From positions 51,765 through 115,764 of the forward strand of contig CAVVKQ010000015.1 of the NCBI GenBank assembly GCA_963748985.1: a stretch of 64,000 nucleotides of DNA, in the 5' to 3' direction. The notes beneath the pieces are model-generated. The model searched no databases and was not told the origin of the DNA. It was given only the letters and a program-made list of their open reading frames with translations. A program made the translations under genes and the position numbers. Positions 33,967-42,570 of this stretch are shown piece by piece; the first letter of the stretch is position 1, and every line of letters starts with the position of its first letter. The stretch comes from RPQJ01 sp963748985. Lineage in GTDB: Bacteria > Pseudomonadota > Gammaproteobacteria > Steroidobacterales > Steroidobacteraceae.

Positions 33967-36752
33967 TCAGAACTTGTAGCGCAGGCCCAGCTGGTAGTTG
34001 CGTCCGTAGTTCGAGTAGCGGGTGATCTGACGCTCGTCGTCGTGCTCGAACTGCACGTACGGCTCGTTCGTCAGGTTGGTGCCGGACAGGAACAACGCCA
34101 GCCCACCGAGTGCGCCCGAGAATCCGCCGCGACCGAAATCATAGCCGATCTGGGCGTCCCAGAGCTCGGTTGCGAGCACGGAGGTGTTCTGCAGGCCGTT
34201 GTTGCCGCCGCGGACTTCAGCCGTGTAATCGCTGCGGTAGTTGCCGCTGACACGCGCCTCGAACCCCATCTTCTCGAAGTAGGCCGTGATGCCATAGGAC
34301 TCGTCCGAGAGCCCGATGATGTCGGCCTGCTGGTTGTCCACCTTCACGTTGTTGTCGAGGTGCGTGTAGTAGCCAAGGATGCCGAAACCATCGAGGAAGT
34401 CGGCCACGACATTGAGCGGCAGGGCGAACTGCAGTTCGGTGCCGAAGATGTTGCCGCCACCGGACTCGATCGTCTGCTCGCTGTACCCGTCGAACGTGTA
34501 CACGGTGCCGAGTTCGGGGTAGTAGAACTGCGTGAAATCCTCCGGCAGCTTGCCCGTCGTCTGCCACGACACGAGGTGCTTGTTGAACATGCCCACCGAG
34601 AGGTAGCCGTCCGGGGCGAAGTACCACTCGTACGACAGGTCGACCTGGTCGGTCTTGATCGGTTCCAGCTGCGGATTGCCCGCGTTGGCGGACCACGGCG
34701 AGCGGTCAATGTCGGCCGTCGGGATGTTGTTGCCCGGGTTGAAGACGATCGACGCGCCCGGCTTCAGCTTGTCGAGACGCGAACGGGTCATCACGCGCGA
34801 GGCGCTGAAGCGGATCTGCTGGTCGTCCGTCACGTCGAACATGAGATTGACGCTCGGCAGCAGATCACTGTAGGTCCTGCCGTCCGTGATCGGCACCGCG
34901 ATCACGCCCGTCGCGACTGCCCTGGGCGCCGAAGCCGTCGGCGGTCTGGTCCGAGTAGACGTACTGCAGGCCAACGTTGCCCCGGAACGGCGATTCGAAG
35001 TCGCCGTCGCTGGCGAAGTCGATCTGCAGGTAGCCGGTGGTGACCTTTTCCGTGATGTCCCAGGTGTCGGCCGCGCGGTTCGCCTTGAAATCGCCTTCGT
35101 TGTACGTCAGATAATGGCCGCTGTTGTACAGGGCGCGACCGTCGATGGCGACCATTCGCTGGCCGCCAAGGAAGTCGAGCGCGACCGCGCCGCGACGGAC
35201 ATTCTCGGGGATCGGCGAGTTCGCCGGATAGGCCGGGTCGGTGAGGAACAGGCCGGTATTGACCTTCGACTTCTCACGGTCGGTGTAATTCACGCCGAAC
35301 GTGACGCCCGTAATCCGGCCGTCGATTTCCTTGTCCGCCTGCAGGCGCAGGGTGGCTCAGGGTCTCTTCGAAGTCGGCGTAGTTGATGAAGCCGTCCTGG
35401 TCATCCGTGCAGTCCGCACCCGGGCAGTGCGGGTTGTCGAAACCCCAGTTCTTGGCACCCGCCAGCTTGACCAGGTTGTAGTCGTCGTAGGGCAGCGAGT
35501 AGCCGAGGGTTGCGCCGCGATTGGTCATGCGGAACGTGACGTCGTCCGACGGGATGCCCGCCGCCGCTTCGCCGCGGCCAAAGCCGGAATAGATCTCGAG
35601 GTCCGAGATCTTCTTGTCGATCTCACTGTAGGCTCCGTCGAAGGTGACCGACAGCGTATCCGACACCTGGTATTTCACGTTGATGCCGCCGGACATCAAC
35701 TCCGCTTCCTGCTCAGCCGAGTCGTTGCGGATCTGCACGTAGTTGTCCAGGAACGCGCCCTCGGTCACGAGGCCATTGCTGACCGAGTCGACGCGATAGG
35801 CCGGCGTGCCCCAGATCGCTCCCGGCGTCTCGAGGCCGCGCTTGACCTGTTCGTCAAGGTAATCGATGTAGAGGCCGTCGACGGTGACTTCCAGCGAATC
35901 CGAGGGCTGCCACTGCAGTACGCCGGAGAACGAATCGCGGTTCAGCATCGCGGAACGCACATAGGACTTGTGGCCACCGAGGATGTAATCGCCGGCCGGC
36001 GTCTGCGGATAGCCCCAGGCCTGCCACCATTCTTCCTGGCTGGGCGATTCCATCGTCGCGACCGTCAACGCCACGCCGAGCGTGTCGCCGAAGAACTGGT
36101 CGACGTAGGTGCCCGCGGCGCGGTAGCCCGTGTCGTCCATGTCCGGGTTGAGCGCGCTCAGGTCGTTCATTTCGTACGTGCCATTGAGCGCGATGGTCGA
36201 AGGCGCGTCGAGCGGACGAATCGTCTGCAGGTCGACCGTGCCAGCCACGCCTTGCGTCAGCAGGGTTGCGGTGGGTGACTTGTAGACCGTCGCGCGGGCA
36301 ACGATTTCGGCCGGATAAAGGTCGAACTCGACACCGCGGTTGTCGCCCATGCCGAGCAGTTCGCGGCCATTCATCGTCGCGGCGACGAAGTCCTGGCCGA
36401 AGCCGCGGATCGAGATCGCGCTGGTGCGACCGTTGACGCGCTGACCCGTGACACCCGGCAGGCGTGCCAGTGATTCGGCAATGCTCGATTCAGGCAACTT
36501 GCCGATGTCCTCGGCTGAAACGGACTGCACGATGGCCGGCGCTTCGCGCTTGAACTCGATGGCGGACTCGAGCGCCTGGCGGAAGCCAGTCACGACGATC
36601 GTCTCGACCTCCTCTTCGGCGGGCGCAGGAGAGGCGGCCTCCTGGGCGTGGAGCGCGACAGGCAATGCCAGCGCCGAAGCGATCGCGAGTGAAAGCGCGG
36701 TACGGCGCGGTCCAATCAACTGGCCGCGAGTACGATTTATGCCGTGCAACAT
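33967..36752 (-). CDS. TonB-dependent receptor (sugar type), two frameshifts
   Basis: Outer-membrane receptor of about 925 aa when repaired. Signal peptide to LHAQ; TonB box in EEEVETIVVTGFRQALESA; plug domain with SIAESLARLPGVTGQRVNGR and SISIRGFGQDF-like block; C-terminal strand ends YQLGLRYKF with the required terminal Phe. The frame breaks twice, near 35352-35360 (after YADFEETL, resumes TLRLQADKEIDG) and near 34915-34930 (after ADGFGAQG, resumes RAVATGVIAVPITDG). Both need one base. The match across breaks is so good that sequence error is more likely than decay. ATG 36752 is chosen by the signal peptide. Probably imports malto- or fructo-oligosaccharides. Confidence 0.85.
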
Positions 36753-36904
36753 TGCTGACGAGCCCCCGGGTGATTTGCGTTCATACAACGGCGAACCGTT
36801 GGGTCGGCGATGCTAGTGAGATGCCCACTGAATATGCAAGAAATGCAATCGAATTCATCATCTTTTGTCGTAATTGACTTCATTTGGGATGTTCGTATTT
36901 GCGC

Positions 36905-36924
36905 TGCAACATGACTTTGTTGCA
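36905..36924. promoter_or_regulatory. palindrome between the receptor and fructokinase genes
   Basis: TGCAACA (36905-36911) and TGTTGCA (36918-36924) form a perfect 7-bp dyad with a 6-bp spacer in an AT-rich divergent intergenic region (36753-36986). A regulator binding here could control both the TonB receptor and fructokinase. No specific regulator is assigned. Confidence 0.4.
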
Positions 36925-36986
36925 ATAAAGCAGCATCTTTGGTGGGCATCCCCGGTATCCGTGAGCTCGGGCCGCGACCCTCGCAA

Positions 36987-37871
36987 ATGACCACCCCACG
37001 AACGATCCTGTGTTTCGGTGAAGCCCTCTGGGACGTGCGCCGGGACGGCAGAACGCCGGGCGGTGCGCCGATGAACGTGGCGCTGCGACTCGCCAGCCTC
37101 GGAGCAACTGTCCGCCTGACGACGCGTGTCGGATGCGATGAGGCCGGCGACAGCCTGTTGGCCTACCTGCGTCACGCCGGGCTGGACACGCGAGATGTTC
37201 AGCGGGACCCGCGGCACCCGACAGGGCAGGTCCTGGTCGACCTGACCAATCCGCACGAGGCGCGGTACACGATCGAGCATCCCGTGGCCTGGGATTTCAT
37301 TACGACGGATGAGGCACTGCAGGTGCCTGGCGCCGATCTGGCCCTCGTGTACGGCTCACTGGCGGCACGGAGCATCGCTTCGCGACAGACCCTGTTGGCA
37401 TTGCTGGACACCGCATCGCTGCGCGTGTTCGACGTCAACCTGCGGCCACCGCACGTCGAACGCAGCGTGATCGAGTCCCTGCTGCAGCGAGCCAACTGGG
37501 CCAAGCTCAACCAGGACGAGTTGCAGGTGATCGCTGGCTGGCATGGCTGGACCGGCGACCTCGACGCGCTGCTGCTTCGGCTCGCGGAGCACTACCTGCT
37601 CGACTGCGTCTGCGTGACGCTCGGCAGACTCGGTGCCGCGATGCTGCGCGACGGCCGGCTGCATCGCCAGACCGGATTCGACGTGGCGGTGGTCGACACG
37701 ATCGGTTGCGGCGATTCGTTCCTCGCCAGCTGGCTGCTCGACCTGGTGCTGGGCAGCGATCCTGCTCGCGCCCTGCGCCGCGCCTGCGCGCTCGGTGCGC
37801 TGGTGGCTAGCGCAGCAGGTGCCAACCCGGTCGTCGACACTGCGCGCGTCGATGCGCTGGCCGGTCCGTAG
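36987..37871 (+). CDS. PfkB-family fructokinase
   Basis: 294 aa. N-terminal ILCFGEALWDVRRDGRTPGGAPMNVALRLASLG is the PfkB signature-1 region with the sugar-binding GGAP-N; the C-terminal DTIGCGDSFLASWLLDLVLG holds the anion hole and catalytic Asp (GCGDSF). Phosphorylates fructose to fructose-6-phosphate in the cytoplasm, matching the GH32 enzyme and porter next door. The ATG at 36987 (MTTPRTILCFGE) is preferred over an upstream in-frame start. Tail-to-tail with the porter, 14 bp apart. Confidence 0.85.
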   Translation: MTTPRTILCFGEALWDVRRDGRTPGGAPMNVALRLASLGATVRLTTRVGCDEAGDSLLAYLRHAGLDTRDVQRDPRHPTGQVLVDLTNPHEARYTIEHPVAWDFITTDEALQVPGADLALVYGSLAARSIASRQTLLALLDTASLRVFDVNLRPPHVERSVIESLLQRANWAKLNQDELQVIAGWHGWTGDLDALLLRLAEHYLLDCVCVTLGRLGAAMLRDGRLHRQTGFDVAVVDTIGCGDSFLASWLLDLVLGSDPARALRRACALGALVASAAGANPVVDTARVDALAGP

Positions 37872-37885
37872 GCGCGCGGCGCCAG

Positions 37886-39202
37886 TCAGTGCCGCGCCAG
37901 GTCCTCGGCGATGTGCTCAAGCGTGCGGCCTTTCGTCTCGGGCATCAATGTCAGCACGAACAGCAGCTGCAACACCATCATGCACGCAAAAAAGCCGAAA
38001 ATCGTCGCGCCGGTGAACCGACTGAGCAGATAGGGCATCAGCAGCGTGATCAGCGCTGCAAACACCCAGTGCGTGCTGCTGCCGAGCGCCTGCCCCTTGG
38101 TGCGGACGTTGTTCGGGAAGATTTCCGAGATGAACACCCAGATGACCGCCCCCTGCCCGACTGCGTGCGAGGCGATGAACAGGAACACGAACGCAACCAC
38201 GAGCAAGCCGCCCGCCTGCACGTGGAATGCATACGCCACGGCAGCCAGCGACACGATGTAGCCGATCGATCCCGCCAGCATCAGCGTGCGGCGCCCGGCC
38301 CGGTCGATCAGGTAGACGCCCAGCAGCGTGAAGACCAGGTTCACGAGCCCGATCCCTGCCGTGGACAGCAGCGACGACGCGCCGTCGAGTCCCGCCAGGC
38401 CGAAGATTCGCGGCGCAAAGTAAATGATGAAGTTGATGCCCGACAACTGGTTGAAGGCGGCAATCAGCACCGCGAGCAGAATGGGCCGGACGTAGGCGCG
38501 CACGAACAATCGGTCCTGCGTGAACTCGCGTTGCGCATGCCGGATCTCGGCGATCGTCTCGTCGACGGTGGCCGCGTCGACCTGTCCCAGCACGCGCCGG
38601 CAACCGGCCTCATCGCCTTTGCGCAACAGCAGCCAACGCGGGCTCTCGGGTACCCGCAGGACCAGCAGCAGGTAGGCCGCGGCCGGCAGCGCCGCCGCGC
38701 CCAGCATCCAGCGCCAGTCGAGTGCGAGATACCGCGCGAGCAGATAGTTGGAGGCAAACGCCACCAGGATGCCGAGCACGATCTGGAACTGGTAGAGCGC
38801 AACCAGTCGCCCGCGTCGCGCCGCGGGCGCGATCTCGGAAATGTACGCCGGCACGACGATCGAGGAAATGCCGATGCCCAGGCCACCGATGAAGCGCCAG
38901 AACGAGAACGTGTACGGGTCGTTCGCCAAAGCTGAGCCGACGGCCGACGTCAGGTAGAGCACGCCCAGGGCGACCTGCACAGGCTTGCGCCCGTAGCGCT
39001 CGCAGGGCCATTCGCCGAACAGCGCGCCGACCACGGTGCCCCACAAGGCAGACGACATGACGAGCGCACCATGGACGAGATCGCTTGTCTGCCACAACCG
39101 CTGCAGCGGCTGGTCCGCGCCCGAGATCACCGCCGTGTCGAAACCAAACAGGAACCCTGCGATCGCGACCGCGACCGACCAACGCGCAATATTGCTGCTC
39201 AT
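37886..39202 (-). CDS. MFS sugar porter family transporter
   Basis: 438 aa, 12 transmembrane helices. Sugar porter (XylE/GLUT-like) signatures: GFLFGFDTAVISGA at helix 1, GEWPCERYGRKPVQ, RFIGGLGIGISSIVVPAYISEIAPAARRGRL in the N-half, PESPRWLLLRKG, INFIIYFAPRIF, and LMPETKGRTLEHI at the end. Imports a hexose, most likely fructose or glucose released by the secreted GH32 enzyme whose gene lies 60 bp upstream on the same strand. ATG 39202 is favoured by the family N-terminus; an in-frame ATG at 39232 is possible. Confidence 0.9.
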   Translation of the reverse strand: MSSNIARWSVAVAIAGFLFGFDTAVISGADQPLQRLWQTSDLVHGALVMSSALWGTVVGALFGEWPCERYGRKPVQVALGVLYLTSAVGSALANDPYTFSFWRFIGGLGIGISSIVVPAYISEIAPAARRGRLVALYQFQIVLGILVAFASNYLLARYLALDWRWMLGAAALPAAAYLLLVLRVPESPRWLLLRKGDEAGCRRVLGQVDAATVDETIAEIRHAQREFTQDRLFVRAYVRPILLAVLIAAFNQLSGINFIIYFAPRIFGLAGLDGASSLLSTAGIGLVNLVFTLLGVYLIDRAGRRTLMLAGSIGYIVSLAAVAYAFHVQAGGLLVVAFVFLFIASHAVGQGAVIWVFISEIFPNNVRTKGQALGSSTHWVFAALITLLMPYLLSRFTGATIFGFFACMMVLQLLFVLTLMPETKGRTLEHIAEDLARH

Positions 39203-39262
39203 CCCCCTGACCACCTTCCGCGCATCGTCCACCGGACGGCGCGGGTCTTTATGAGGCCGGGA

Positions 39263-40906
39263 TTATTGACCGCCCGAAGGCTGCTGCGATAGTGGCGTCG
39301 TTGACGCCGGCCAGATGCTGCCGATCCGATGCGCTTCACCCCGCGTCAGCGCCGCCACGCCGCCTTCAGCGTGCAGGGCCATGAGTGTGAATGCAGTTGA
39401 GGGGAAGAATACGTCGGTGAGCACCGTCGCGCCGTCGTCGGCGAACAACTCCGCCGATGCGACATCGAAGTAGATTTGCAACCGCAGACGGTCCCCCGTC
39501 GCTGCCCGCGGCGCACGGTGCACGCGCAGGAACTTTTCGGAGAAGGCGCCAGGCCCGGACCGGGTGCGATCGCTGGTAAACCGCCCGGAAGCCCGGTCGA
39601 AGCCAATGCGATACACCTCGCCTCGATCGTTCGACAGAGTAACGCCGAAGGACTGCGCGGTGGTGCGGCCGAGGTCGAACTCGAGCAGGACCTCGGATGT
39701 CGCGATGGCGAAGGGGATTTCCTCGCTCAGGTCTGCCAAGCCGCGAAACGTGCGCGGCGTCAGCGTCGCCGTAGCCGTGCGCAGGCGCTCGAGTTCGCGC
39801 ACCGGTCTGGATTGCAGCCGATAACCGCCCGCCGTTTTGAGCAGCTGCAGGTCGCGAGGCACGGTCATCGCGCTGCGCCAGGGATGCGTCGGCACCTGCT
39901 GCGCATAGTCCCAGTTGCTCATCCAGCCGATATACAGGCGACGACCGTCTTCCGGCGGCACATCCGACCAGGTCACGCCGGCGTAATTGTCGCGCCCCCA
40001 GTCGATCCAGGCCGCGCCGTCACGTTGTAGCGATCGCTCGAACGAGGGATCGAGGGTGAAGTGATGTCCGTCGAAATCGCCGACGAAATACTGCGTGCCG
40101 GAGCCACCCTGCGGGCCGCCGGGATTGAGGTTCACGACCAGTACCCATTTCTTCTCACCGCCACCCGCCACCTGGAGAGGAAACAGATCAGGGCACTCCC
40201 AGGTGCCGTCGTGCGCGCCCTTGCCCTGGCCGAAGGTGCCGAGTGGCTGCCAGCGCTTCAGGTCGGCCGAGCCGTGGAATTGCACGTGATCGAACACCGA
40301 CAGCACCATGATCCAGCGCTGCGATGGCTGGTGCCAGAAAACCTTCGGATCGCGGAAGTCCTTGTGGCGACCGACGTTCGGCAACACCGGGTTGCCGTCG
40401 TACTTGGTCCAGGTTCTGCCGCGGTCGTTGCTGTAGGCGAGGCCCTGGGACTCGTGATCGCCGGTTCCCGCCTTGCCGCGCACGGGATCGTGATAGGTGT
40501 AGATGGCGATCAGTGGTGGCTTCCCATTCACGCCGAAGCCACTGGTGTTGTGCCAGTCGACCACCGCGCTGCCGGAGAAGATGTAGCCCCGCGCATCCGG
40601 CGCGAGCGCGATCGGCAGGTGCTCCCAATGCACGAGGTCACGGCTGACCGCATGGCCCCAGTGCATCGGCCCCCAGATGGTGTCCGCCGGGTAGTACTGG
40701 TAAAAAAGGTGATACTCCCCATCGTAATGCACGAGCCCATTGGGATCGTTCATCCACATCGATGGGGGTGTGAAGTGGAACTGCGGCCGGTGCGGCTCCG
40801 CGTAAGCCGGCGCAGCAGCCGAAGCGTTGGCCTTCGGCTCGACGGTGGCCTGCGCCGCCCCGATGCCCGCACCCCAGGCCATCAGAATCACCAGCAGTCT
40901 CTTCAT
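39263..40906 (-). CDS. GH32 fructan/sucrose hydrolase (levanase-like), secreted
   Basis: 547 aa with a signal peptide (MKRLLVILMAWGAGIGAAQA). The five-bladed propeller carries the three catalytic acids: nucleophile Asp in WMNDPNG, transition-state Asp in FRDPKV and acid/base Glu in WECPD. A C-terminal beta-sandwich follows (EVLLEFDLG ... AELFADDGATVLTDVFFP). The family releases fructose from levan, inulin or sucrose. Export, no phosphosugar context and the fructokinase/porter neighbours suggest periplasmic or surface fructan use. Part of an operon with the upstream amylase (48 bp gap) and downstream porter. Confidence 0.9.
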   Translation of the reverse strand: MKRLLVILMAWGAGIGAAQATVEPKANASAAAPAYAEPHRPQFHFTPPSMWMNDPNGLVHYDGEYHLFYQYYPADTIWGPMHWGHAVSRDLVHWEHLPIALAPDARGYIFSGSAVVDWHNTSGFGVNGKPPLIAIYTYHDPVRGKAGTGDHESQGLAYSNDRGRTWTKYDGNPVLPNVGRHKDFRDPKVFWHQPSQRWIMVLSVFDHVQFHGSADLKRWQPLGTFGQGKGAHDGTWECPDLFPLQVAGGGEKKWVLVVNLNPGGPQGGSGTQYFVGDFDGHHFTLDPSFERSLQRDGAAWIDWGRDNYAGVTWSDVPPEDGRRLYIGWMSNWDYAQQVPTHPWRSAMTVPRDLQLLKTAGGYRLQSRPVRELERLRTATATLTPRTFRGLADLSEEIPFAIATSEVLLEFDLGRTTAQSFGVTLSNDRGEVYRIGFDRASGRFTSDRTRSGPGAFSEKFLRVHRAPRAATGDRLRLQIYFDVASAELFADDGATVLTDVFFPSTAFTLMALHAEGGVAALTRGEAHRIGSIWPASTTPLSQQPSGGQ

Positions 40907-40954
40907 CGGACCGTCTCCTCCCGGTCATCGACGCACAGCGCCCCTCGCCGCCCG

Positions 40955-42349
40955 TCAGCGCGTGAGGACCTTGTAGCCCCAGGCCGGCAGTTCGACCGCA
41001 TCGCCGGCCCGCAGCTCGACGGACTGCCCGGTTGCGAAGTCCGTATACCTGCCGAGTGACAACTCGTTGTCGAAGGTCACGCGGCGCTTCTGCTGCGAGA
41101 AATTGAACAGCGCGAATACCTTGTTCTGCTCGTTCTGGCGCACGAAGCTCAGCACATGCTGCGGCGCACTGTTCGGCACGTCGATCATGCGTGCGCCCCA
41201 CTGCGCGTTCCAGAGCGCCGTGTTTGCCTTCTTGAGCGCGAACAGCCGGCGATACAATTCGCCGCGCGGATGCTCCTTCCAGACGATCGGGTCTTTCTCG
41301 AAGAACTCAAGTTGCCTGCCGTTGCCGGCTTCCTGGCCGTTGTAGATCAGCGGGATGCCGGCACTTACCACTGACAGCACGGTCGCCGCCTCGAGCCCGG
41401 GACCGAACATCCCGGCCTCCGTACCTTCCCAGGCGTTCACGTCGTGGTTGGTGATGTACATCATGCGCATGGCTTCCCGCGGCCAGGCGTTGTCCTGCTG
41501 CGAATAGTAGTTCCGCAGCGGGGGGATGCCCTTGCCGCCGGTCGTAGCCTGGTGCGCCGCCTGGTTCCAGGTCCACGCGTAGGTGGCGTCGAAGGCCTCG
41601 GCGTGCAACTCGGCCGTTTCCCACTCGGCCAGCATGAAGACCGGCTTGATCGCGTCGAGTTCGCGACGGGCGTTGTTCCAGAATTCGACTGGCACGTAGC
41701 CAGCCACGTCGCAACGGTAGCCGTCGATGCCGGCCTCCCGAACCCAGAATTTGAGCGCCTCGGTCATGTAATGCCGCAGGCCGGGCTGGCTGTAGTCGAG
41801 TTCGATGATGTCCGACCAGTCCCACCACGACGCAGGGTGGAATTCCCCCTTCCAGTCCCGCTCGTACCATTCGGGATGCTGCCCGACCAGCACGTTGTCC
41901 CAGGCCGTGTGGTTGGCAACCCAGTCGAGGATCACGTACAGCCCCAGTTCGTGGGCGCGGTCGACGAAGCGCTTGAGATCGTCGAAGGTGCCGAACTCGG
42001 GGTTGACGGCGAGGTAGTCGCGGGGCGCGTAAGGGCTGCCGAGCGTGCCCTTGCGGTTCTTCTCGCCGATCGGCTGGATCGGCATGAGCCAGATGATGTT
42101 TGCACCCAGCGCTTTCAGGCGCGGTAGTTGCTGCTGCGCGGCGGCGAGCGTTCCCTCCGGTGTGAACTGCCGCAGGTTGACCTGGTAGAGGACGGCGTCC
42201 TTCGTCCAATCGGGGTGGCGCAAGCGCACGTAGGGCACGGGCTGGAAACGCGAAAGTTCGTTGGCCATGGGCTGCGTCTGGGCATCAGCCGGTGCGGCAC
42301 AGCCGGTGATCGCCAGCGCCAGCGTGGCAACACGCAGGAACGTATTCAT
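40955..42349 (-). CDS. exported GH13 alpha-amylase family protein
   Basis: 464 aa with an N-terminal export signal containing a possible lipobox (AITGC, ~16), so exported and perhaps membrane-anchored. Barrel landmarks: YQVNLRQFTPEGTL, ILDWVANHTAWDN, catalytic Asp in GYRCDVAGYVP, Glu in FMLAEWE, HD in YITNHDVNAWEG. Substrates are probably starch-like alpha-glucans. ATG 42349 was chosen since GGAG is 7 bp upstream of it, while ATG 42355 would abut the GGAG. First gene of the amylase-GH32-porter run. Confidence 0.88.
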   Translation of the reverse strand: MNTFLRVATLALAITGCAAPADAQTQPMANELSRFQPVPYVRLRHPDWTKDAVLYQVNLRQFTPEGTLAAAQQQLPRLKALGANIIWLMPIQPIGEKNRKGTLGSPYAPRDYLAVNPEFGTFDDLKRFVDRAHELGLYVILDWVANHTAWDNVLVGQHPEWYERDWKGEFHPASWWDWSDIIELDYSQPGLRHYMTEALKFWVREAGIDGYRCDVAGYVPVEFWNNARRELDAIKPVFMLAEWETAELHAEAFDATYAWTWNQAAHQATTGGKGIPPLRNYYSQQDNAWPREAMRMMYITNHDVNAWEGTEAGMFGPGLEAATVLSVVSAGIPLIYNGQEAGNGRQLEFFEKDPIVWKEHPRGELYRRLFALKKANTALWNAQWGARMIDVPNSAPQHVLSFVRQNEQNKVFALFNFSQQKRRVTFDNELSLGRYTDFATGQSVELRAGDAVELPAWGYKVLTR

Positions 42350-42570
42350 GTGCATCTCCCGTCAAGACAGCCGGCTCCATAACGCGGCAAGCTGCGGCCC
42401 GGAAGTCTAGCAGCGAACGAATCCGGCACGGCTGCCCGCATGATTGACGTAGTCGACCGGTCGCAACCACTAGCCCGAGGCTTCCTGCCACGGTCGTAGC
42501 GCAGCAACGTCGCCAGCAGTCTCGCCGTTGCGAGGATGACGACCAGCTGCAGCAGTGGCGAGTAGGCCAC

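Noticed and set aside
37871..37897. GC-rich hairpin between fructokinase and the sugar porter
   Set aside because: GCGCGGC/GCCGCGC pair well but no T run follows on either strand, so it is not called as a terminator.
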